Source: Pelagibacteraceae bacterium AG-339-N18
GTDB lineage: Bacteria > Pseudomonadota > Alphaproteobacteria > Pelagibacterales > Pelagibacteraceae
Direction: 5' to 3'
NCBI GenBank assembly: GCA_003282055.1
Contig: QCAD01000025.1
Coordinates: 1-11,210 of the forward strand
DNA: 11,210 nt
How positions within the stretch are numbered: the first letter of the stretch is position 1; each line of letters starts with the position of its first letter. Below, piece after piece: positions 6,363 through 11,210 of this stretch. A program made the position numbers and the translations under genes. The notes under the pieces were generated by a model that saw only the letters and a program-made list of their open reading frames with translations, was not told the DNA's origin and ran no database searches.

Positions 6363-7051
6363 AAAATTTTGCAAAAATGAAGTATCTTTTGTTAGACCTT
6401 GATGGAGTTTGTTACGGAAAACATAACAACTATTCGCTTGAAAAAGTATTTGGTCAAGTATCTAAAAGAATGACAAAGTTTATATCTGAAAGATTAAAAA
6501 TAAGTTTGGAAGCAGCAAAAAAGTTACAAACTAATTATTTTTATAAATATAATACAAGCTTAAATGGATTAATGATACATCATGATATACCACCTGAAAA
6601 ATTCCTAAAATATGTCCATACAATAGATCTTTCATTCATGAAAGAGGATAAAATTATGAGGAATGAACTTGAAAATTTAGATATGAAAAAATTTATTTTT
6701 ACAAATGGTAGTGCTGAGCATGCTAAAAATATTTTAACACATTTGGGTATTTATGACCTTTTTGGCAGAGATAAAATTTTTGATATTAAAGACGCGGGAT
6801 ATGTTCCTAAACCCGAGGCAAAAACTTTTGATTTGATGGTCCAGAAATTTGGAATAAATCCGAAAGAAACCATCTATATAGAGGATATAGCAAAAAACTT
6901 AAGCATTGGTCATGAACGAGGATGTGCAACTGTTTGGTTAGTTAATGATGAGCATTTTGGCAAAATGGATTCTGATAAAGATTATATCTCTCACAAAATT
7001 GAAAATCTGTCTTTATTTCTTAAGGAAATAAGGTTATTAAAAAGTCAATAA
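6359..7051 (+). CDS. HAD-superfamily hydrolase, pyrimidine 5'-nucleotidase (SDT1-like) type
   Basis: A phosphatase-fold protein of 230 residues. HAD motif I is LLLDLDGVCYG (10-20), with nucleophile D13 and acid D15; motif II is FIFTNGSA (112-119, T115); motif III is K151 in GYVPKPEAKTFD; motif IV is IYIEDIAKNL (172-181, E175/D176). The helical cap at about 25-100 fits subfamily IA and the SDT1-like pyrimidine 5'-nucleotidase group, which occupies this place between argB and dapD in alphaproteobacteria. The physiological substrate is unknown; nucleotide salvage or metabolite clean-up is likely. The ATG at 6359 overlaps the argB stop (ATGA); a second ATG at codon 7 (6377) would also leave motif I intact. 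dapD follows after three bases. Confidence 0.85.
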   Translation: MKNFAKMKYLLLDLDGVCYGKHNNYSLEKVFGQVSKRMTKFISERLKISLEAAKKLQTNYFYKYNTSLNGLMIHHDIPPEKFLKYVHTIDLSFMKEDKIMRNELENLDMKKFIFTNGSAEHAKNILTHLGIYDLFGRDKIFDIKDAGYVPKPEAKTFDLMVQKFGINPKETIYIEDIAKNLSIGHERGCATVWLVNDEHFGKMDSDKDYISHKIENLSLFLKEIRLLKSQ

Positions 7052-7054
7052 ATT

Positions 7055-7882
7055 ATGTCTTTAGAAAAAATTATAAATGATGCATGGGAAATTAAAGATC
7101 AAGTAAATCAAAATTCAGATAAATCATTAAAAGATGCTATTAATCAAGTTATAAGTGATTTAGACAGTGGTAAATCTCGTGTGGCTGAAAAAGTAAATGG
7201 TAAATGGATTACTCATCAACATTTAAAGAAAGCAATTATGCTAAGTTTTCGAATTTATCCGATGGAGAATTTAAATGGTCCATATAGCAGTTGGTATGAC
7301 AAATCACATTTGTTAAAAGGCAAAACTGCGGGATGGTCAAAAAAAGATCATGAGATAGCAGGTTTCCGGATGGTTCCTAATTCACCTGTAAGGAAAGGAT
7401 CTTTCGTTGGTAAAAATGCTGTTTTAATGCCATGCTATGTAAATATAGGTGCGTACATTGATGAAGGAACGATGATTGACACTTTTGCAAGAGCAGGTAG
7501 CTGTTGTCAGATTGGAAAGAATTGCCACATATCAGCTGGTTCTGGGGTCGGAGGCGTTTTAGAGCCTGCTCAAGCATTGCCAACTATAATTGAAGATAAT
7601 GTTTTTTTAGGAGCAATGTCTGAGGTAGTTGAAGGTGTAATTGTAAGTGAAGGCTCCGTTTTAAGTATGGGAATGTATATTGGTCAATCTACAAAAATAG
7701 TTGATAGAAAAACTGGTGAAATCAGTTATGGCAAAATACCGCCATATTCAGTTGTGGTCCCAGGCTCATTACCGAATAAAAATAATTCATCTGCACCATC
7801 TTTGTATTGTGCAGTAATAATTAAACAGGTAGATGAAAAAACAAGATCTAAAACATCTATAAACGACCTCTTAAGAGATTGA
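7055..7882 (+). CDS. dapD: Tetrahydrodipicolinate N-succinyltransferase
   Basis: Succinylates tetrahydrodipicolinate from succinyl-CoA in the diaminopimelate/lysine pathway; a trimeric cytoplasmic enzyme. Its 275 residues match the family length (E. coli 274). An N-terminal helical domain (1-100) precedes a left-handed beta-helix of hexapeptide repeats from about 103 (VRKGSFVGKNAVLMPCYVNI, 112-131). The catalytic residues align: D142 in GTMIDTF and E190 in SEVVEG. The CoA-side motif YIGQSTKIVDR (208-218) and the C-terminal IPPYSVVVPGSLP (228-240) are intact. Two local departures from what I remember of the family are FLGAMSEVVEG, where Arg is usual instead of M188, and DTFARAGSCC in place of DTWATVGSCA. 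It is followed two bases later by dapE, the later step of the same pathway. Confidence 0.96.
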   Translation: MSLEKIINDAWEIKDQVNQNSDKSLKDAINQVISDLDSGKSRVAEKVNGKWITHQHLKKAIMLSFRIYPMENLNGPYSSWYDKSHLLKGKTAGWSKKDHEIAGFRMVPNSPVRKGSFVGKNAVLMPCYVNIGAYIDEGTMIDTFARAGSCCQIGKNCHISAGSGVGGVLEPAQALPTIIEDNVFLGAMSEVVEGVIVSEGSVLSMGMYIGQSTKIVDRKTGEISYGKIPPYSVVVPGSLPNKNNSSAPSLYCAVIIKQVDEKTRSKTSINDLLRD

Positions 7883-7884
7883 TA

Positions 7885-9042
7885 ATGAAAACTTTAAATG
7901 AGTTGAAATTAGCTAAAGAGCTAATCAAATTTCCTTCTATCACTCCTATTGATGCTGGAGTGATGAAATTTTTAGAAAAAAAATTAAAAAAACTAGGTTT
8001 TAAAACAAAAATATTAAAATTCGAGGAAAAAGGGTCTCTACCTGTTAAAAATTTATATGCAAGATTTGGAACGAAGGAACCAAATTTATGTTACGCAGGT
8101 CACTTAGATGTTGTGCCTCCAGGAAACATGAATGATTGGACAATAAACCCTTTTAAACCATCTGTAAAAAAAGGTTATTTAATCGGAAGAGGTGCTAATG
8201 ATATGAAAAGTTCAATCGCAGCCTTTGTTTCTGCTACAAGTATTTTTTTATTAAAAAATAAAAATTTTAATGGATCAATTAGTTTATTGATTACAGGTGA
8301 TGAAGAAGGTGATGCAATAAATGGTACAAAAAAAGTTGTAGAATATTTAAAAAAAAAAAGAGAGAGAATTAATTTCTGCCTAGTCGGTGAACCAACAAAT
8401 CCGAATAGATTAGGAGAAATGATAAAAATTGGTCGAAGAGGAAGCTTAACTGGCAAATTAACTATATTTGGTCTTCAAGGACATGTTGCATATCCTCATA
8501 GGGCAAATAATCCTTCAACTATAATTGTAAAAATTTTAAAACAATTGAAAGATATTAAATTTGATAAAGGAACAAAAGATTTCCAACCTACAAACCTGGA
8601 GGTAACAAAAATAAAGATTGATAATAATGCAGATAACGTTATCCCGGCCACAGCCGAAGCGACATTTAATATTAGATTTAATAACAGATATTCTTCAAAA
8701 TCTTTAATGAAAAAGCTGAATAAAATTATTGTTAAAATTAATACAAAAAATAAGTCAAAATTTAAAATTGATTATAAAGTTTCTGGTGAAGCTTTTTTGA
8801 CTAAACCAAATAAAACAACATTTATGGTTCAGAATATCATAAAAAAAGTTACCAAAATAAAACCTAAATTATCTACTGCCGGTGGGACATCAGACTTAAG
8901 ATTTATTAAAAAAATTGCTCCTGGTTTAGAGTTTGGTTTAGTGGGTAAGACTATGCATAAGGTAGATGAGGCTGTATCTCTTAAAGATTTAAAAAACTTA
9001 ACAAACATTTATGAAAAAATTTTACAAAATTACTTTAAATGA
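7885..9042 (+). CDS. dapE: Succinyl-diaminopimelate desuccinylase
   Basis: Hydrolyses N-succinyl-LL-diaminopimelate to LL-diaminopimelate; a di-zinc M20-family enzyme. In 385 residues the metal and catalytic set is complete: H73 and D75 (AGHLDVVPPG), D106 (GRGANDMKSS), catalytic E140 with ligand E141 (TGDEEGD), E169 (LVGEPT) and H358 (KTMHKVDE). The inserted dimerisation domain spans about 180-290 with GHVAYPH at 199-205. I start at ATG 7885, two bases after the dapD stop. A TTG at 7879 in the same frame would add two residues and overlap dapD but gives no better start. The coding strand has an 11-A run (8349-8359). The stop overlaps the next ATG (ATGA). Confidence 0.95.
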   Translation: MKTLNELKLAKELIKFPSITPIDAGVMKFLEKKLKKLGFKTKILKFEEKGSLPVKNLYARFGTKEPNLCYAGHLDVVPPGNMNDWTINPFKPSVKKGYLIGRGANDMKSSIAAFVSATSIFLLKNKNFNGSISLLITGDEEGDAINGTKKVVEYLKKKRERINFCLVGEPTNPNRLGEMIKIGRRGSLTGKLTIFGLQGHVAYPHRANNPSTIIVKILKQLKDIKFDKGTKDFQPTNLEVTKIKIDNNADNVIPATAEATFNIRFNNRYSSKSLMKKLNKIIVKINTKNKSKFKIDYKVSGEAFLTKPNKTTFMVQNIIKKVTKIKPKLSTAGGTSDLRFIKKIAPGLEFGLVGKTMHKVDEAVSLKDLKNLTNIYEKILQNYFK

Positions 9043-9962
9043 AAACTGCAATTATAAATTCAGACTCTTATGAGAAACATGACACAGGAGGCGGTCATCC
9101 TGAACAACCTAAAAGAGTAATTGCTATAAAAGAAAAGTTAAAAAAGAGAAAGGATTTAATCTGGGACAAGCCAGGTAAAGTGCCTGAAGATATATTATCC
9201 ATGACACATTCAAAAGACTATATTAAGCATTTAAAAAGCTCTTTTCCTCAAAAAGGTTTAAAGTTTTTAGATGGTGATACAGTTGTATCACCAGAAAGTA
9301 AGAAAGCAGTTTTTGATGCTGCAGGTTCAACAATAAGAGCAATTGATGGAATTGAAAATAAGCAATTTCATAATGCTTTTTGTTTGGCAAGGCCACCCGG
9401 ACATCACGCTGAAAAGAATAAGGCTATGGGTTTCTGCTGTATTTCAAACGCAGGTGTAGCTACGAACTATTTAATTAGTAAATATAAATATAAAAAAGTT
9501 GCATGTGTAGACTTTGATGTACACTGGGGTAATGGGAATTACGATGTTATGCGTGATAACAAAAATTCATTATATATCTCAACTCATCAATATCCTTTCT
9601 ATCCTGGAGGAGGAACCGAAAAAGATAAAGGTGACTTTAATAATTCACTAAATATACCTTTGCCAGCAGGCACAAATTCAGAACAATATTTTAATGCCTT
9701 CGATAGAGTTTTAGAGAGATTAATTAAATATAAACCTGAATTTTTAATATTTTCAGCCGGATTTGATGCTCATCAAGATGATCCTTTAGCTCAGTTTCAA
9801 TTATGCTCAAAAGATTTCTATGAGATAACTAAAAGAACTTTAGCTGCTACCAACCAATTTACTAGTGGAAAAGTTATATCTATACTTGAGGGTGGCTATG
9901 ACTTAAACGCTTTAGCTGAAAGTGCTAATGAACATGTCAACGCTTTGATCGAATATAGTTGA
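9039..9962 (+). CDS. Histone-deacetylase-superfamily amidohydrolase (class II / AcuC / acetylpolyamine amidohydrolase-like)
   Basis: A zinc-dependent deacetylase fold of 307 residues. Seen in order: HDTGGGHPEQPKR (14-26), typical of the bacterial group; the tandem histidines RPPGHHAE (118-125, H122/H123, proton shuttles); the metal site VDFDVHWGN (157-165, ligands D160 and H162); STHQYPFYPGGG (181-192); SAGFDAHQDDPL (239-250, ligand D243); and LEGGYDL (283-289, transition-state Tyr287). All residues needed for catalysis are present. The residue after H162 is Trp, where His is usual (HHGNG). Bacterial members deacetylate proteins, polyamines or small amines; the substrate here is unknown. No signal peptide is seen, so it is probably cytoplasmic. 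It overlaps dapE by four bases (ATGA), and the SET gene follows 29 bases later, so transcription with lysine-synthesis genes is likely. Confidence 0.92.
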   Translation: MKTAIINSDSYEKHDTGGGHPEQPKRVIAIKEKLKKRKDLIWDKPGKVPEDILSMTHSKDYIKHLKSSFPQKGLKFLDGDTVVSPESKKAVFDAAGSTIRAIDGIENKQFHNAFCLARPPGHHAEKNKAMGFCCISNAGVATNYLISKYKYKKVACVDFDVHWGNGNYDVMRDNKNSLYISTHQYPFYPGGGTEKDKGDFNNSLNIPLPAGTNSEQYFNAFDRVLERLIKYKPEFLIFSAGFDAHQDDPLAQFQLCSKDFYEITKRTLAATNQFTSGKVISILEGGYDLNALAESANEHVNALIEYS

Positions 9963-9975
9963 TTAAAATTTAATC
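9961..9975. repeat. Short palindrome between deacetylase and SET genes
   Basis: GATTAAA and TTTAATC flank a single A, overlapping the deacetylase stop codon. The symmetry would suit a dimeric regulator, or a five-pair hairpin with a five-base loop, but AT-only palindromes of this size arise by chance in such DNA. No -35/-10 pair is convincing around it. Confidence 0.2.
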
Positions 9976-9991
9976 ATTGAAAATCATCTAA

Positions 9992-10480
9992 ATGAAATTA
10001 TACAAAATCAAAAAATCTAAAATTGATAATAAAGGGAGAGGTCTTTATGCAACGCGTGATATTAAAGAAGGTACTAAAATAATAAACTATAATGGTAAAA
10101 TTATTACAAATAAACAAGTTGATAATTCTGATAAGTTTGACAATAAAAAACCTATTTATTTATTTACATTGAATAAAAAGTATACGTTAGATGGGGATTT
10201 TTCTTGGAACACTGCTGGTTTAATTAATCACTCATGTGACAATAACTGTGATTATGAGGGCAAAGGTCTTAAAGTCTGGGTTACAGCAATAAAGGATATT
10301 AAGAAAGGGGAAGAATTCACATGTGATTATGGTTTCGGTTATGATGAGGACTATAAACAATTTCCTTGCAAGTGCAAATCTAGAAATTGTTGTGGTTATA
10401 TTGTTAGAGCAGAGTCTAGATGGAGAATTAATAAAAGATACTCTATGGCTAATAAAAAAAAACTAGTAAATAATTCTTGA
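9992..10480 (+). CDS. SET-domain protein-lysine methyltransferase with post-SET motif
   Basis: A SET-fold, S-adenosylmethionine-dependent lysine methyltransferase of 162 residues, essentially a bare catalytic domain. Seen: KGRGLYATRDIKEG (14-27, SAM-binding GxG), the pseudoknot motif LINHSCDNNC (77-86; usual form NHSCxPN, here Asn for Pro), GEEFTCDYGFGY (106-117, with the active-site Asp-Tyr 112-113), and the post-SET zinc motif CKCKSRNC (126-133, CxCx4C, which with C82 would give four ligands). The final 20 residues are basic. The target is unknown; ribosomal proteins, HU-like proteins or translation factors are candidates by analogy only. It starts 29 bases after the deacetylase gene and overlaps the convergent truA by 18 bases. 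Base composition resembles its neighbours, so recent transfer is not indicated. Confidence 0.92.
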   Translation: MKLYKIKKSKIDNKGRGLYATRDIKEGTKIINYNGKIITNKQVDNSDKFDNKKPIYLFTLNKKYTLDGDFSWNTAGLINHSCDNNCDYEGKGLKVWVTAIKDIKKGEEFTCDYGFGYDEDYKQFPCKCKSRNCCGYIVRAESRWRINKRYSMANKKKLVNNS

Positions 10481-11203
10481 CAAATATAAACCCTCTGGAG
10501 GTGCGGGGGGAGCACATAATATTCTTTTTTTCGATTTTATAATATTATCAAATTTTTTTAATGACCATCTTTTTTCCCCAAGATATTTTAGACATCCAAC
10601 TATCGATCGAACTTGTTTTTGCAAAAATGATTGTGATCTAAATTCTATGATAATCTTATTTTTTGAAGAAATAATTTTAACTAACTTCATTGTTTTAATT
10701 GGACTTTTAGCTCTACAGGTTGATGCCCTAAATGTTGAAAAATCTATTGTCCCTTCAAGTTTTTTTGCACCTTTTCTCATTGTATCGATGTCAAGTTTTT
10801 TCATAATATGCCAACCTCTATTTTTTTCTAAAACTGGTCTACTAAAACGATTAAGAATTATATATCTGTATATTCTCATCTTTGCAGAAAATCTTGCATG
10901 AAATTTGTAGTTTTTTTTTCTAATTTTTAAAACCACAATCTTTTTGTCATTCAGAAAATAATTTATTGATTTTAAAAATTTATCTAAATTAATTATTTTT
11001 TTTTTACAATCAAAATGAGCAGATTGTTCAATTGCATGTACACCTGTATCAGTTCTACCAGATCCAAATAATACTATTTTTTCTTTTAAAATTTTTGAAA
11101 TCTTATATTGAATAATTCCCTGAATAGTTTTACCTTTTTTTTGTACTTGCCATCCTCTAAAATTTGTACCTACGTATTCTATCAATATTTGGTATCTAAA
11201 CAT
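10463..11203 (-). CDS. truA: tRNA pseudouridine synthase A
   Basis: Makes pseudouridine at positions 38-40 of the tRNA anticodon arm. The 246 residues include RYQILIEYVGTNFRGWQ (3-19), the catalytic motif GSGRTDTGVHA (47-57) with nucleophile Asp52, FHARFSAKMRIYRYII (101-116), FSTFRAST (155-162), the FLQKQVRSIVGCL helix (192-204), and the C-terminal APPAPPEGLYLSRIIY (231-246). The length is typical. It is encoded convergently to the SET gene and their ends share 18 bases (10463-10480). In many alphaproteobacteria truA follows fmt; if so here, fmt would lie just beyond the right edge, only seven bases away. Identity is secure. Confidence 0.97.
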   Translation of the reverse strand: MFRYQILIEYVGTNFRGWQVQKKGKTIQGIIQYKISKILKEKIVLFGSGRTDTGVHAIEQSAHFDCKKKIINLDKFLKSINYFLNDKKIVVLKIRKKNYKFHARFSAKMRIYRYIILNRFSRPVLEKNRGWHIMKKLDIDTMRKGAKKLEGTIDFSTFRASTCRAKSPIKTMKLVKIISSKNKIIIEFRSQSFLQKQVRSIVGCLKYLGEKRWSLKKFDNIIKSKKRILCAPPAPPEGLYLSRIIY

Positions 11204-11210
11204 CAGATAT

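Noticed and set aside
7377..7583. Minus-strand frame opposite dapD
   Set aside because: Antisense to the conserved beta-helix repeats of dapD; its composition reflects the repeat on the other strand.
7879..7887. TTG start for dapE two codons before the ATG
   Set aside because: The ATG at 7885 is the stronger start, follows the dapD stop at two bases, and the extra residues add nothing conserved.
8175..8456. Minus-strand frame opposite dapE
   Set aside because: Antisense to the dapE metal-site region, with no supporting context.
9039..10480. Recent horizontal acquisition of the deacetylase/SET pair from a eukaryote
   Set aside because: Base and codon composition match the neighbours, and both protein families have bacterial branches. 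Older transfer cannot be judged here.
10496..10513. GC-rich patch in otherwise AT-rich DNA, considered as a terminator or transfer scar
   Set aside because: It encodes the conserved Pro-rich C-terminal segment of TruA (APPAPPEG), which explains the G/C codons.
10647..10901. Plus-strand frame opposite truA, downstream of the SET gene
   Set aside because: Hydrophobic composition made me consider a small membrane protein, but it is fully antisense to conserved truA and lacks a ribosome-binding site.

Overview
The window looks like a chromosomal segment of a genome-streamlined marine alphaproteobacterium, most likely SAR11 / Pelagibacterales. Three things point there: very low G+C (roughly 30% by eye, with A/T-ending codons and lysine- and asparagine-rich proteins), genes packed 0-30 bases apart or overlapping, and an alphaproteobacterial gene order (rpmH-rnpA-yidD-yidC, then argB-HAD phosphatase-dapD-dapE). 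Taxonomy is inferred from these features only; no search was run. I see no mobile element, CRISPR array, phage gene or recognised defence system.

Left part (1-2093, minus strand): a compact operon read right to left. A 66-residue lysine-rich protein is followed by a 33-residue basic microprotein, then dCTP deaminase (dcd), then UDP-N-acetylglucosamine 1-carboxyvinyltransferase (murA, cut by the left edge about ten residues before its expected end). The first three are linked by ATGA and TAATG stop/start overlaps. A 99-base gap (2094-2192) holds candidate promoters in both directions.

Middle (2193-2989): a tRNA-Thr(GGT) gene on the plus strand with a very unusual T-loop, directly abutting a convergent TVP38/DedA-like membrane protein gene. 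Then, from a good sigma-70-like promoter at 3020-3048, a long plus-strand run: rpmH and rnpA (ribosome and RNase P), yidD and yidC (membrane protein insertion), argB (arginine synthesis), a HAD phosphatase, dapD and dapE (succinylase route to diaminopimelate and lysine), and finally two genes resembling eukaryotic chromatin enzymes: a histone-deacetylase-superfamily amidohydrolase that overlaps dapE by four bases, and a SET-domain protein-lysine methyltransferase with a post-SET cysteine motif.

Right edge (10463-11203, minus strand): truA, tRNA pseudouridine synthase A, converging on and overlapping the SET gene by 18 bases.

Most genes are housekeeping. The items most worth a second look are the deacetylase/SET pair at the end of the lysine-synthesis run, the tRNA-Thr with G54 and G58 in its T-loop, and the two small basic proteins coupled to dcd-murA. 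The pair is a plausible protein-lysine modification module, but nothing in the sequence proves its target.
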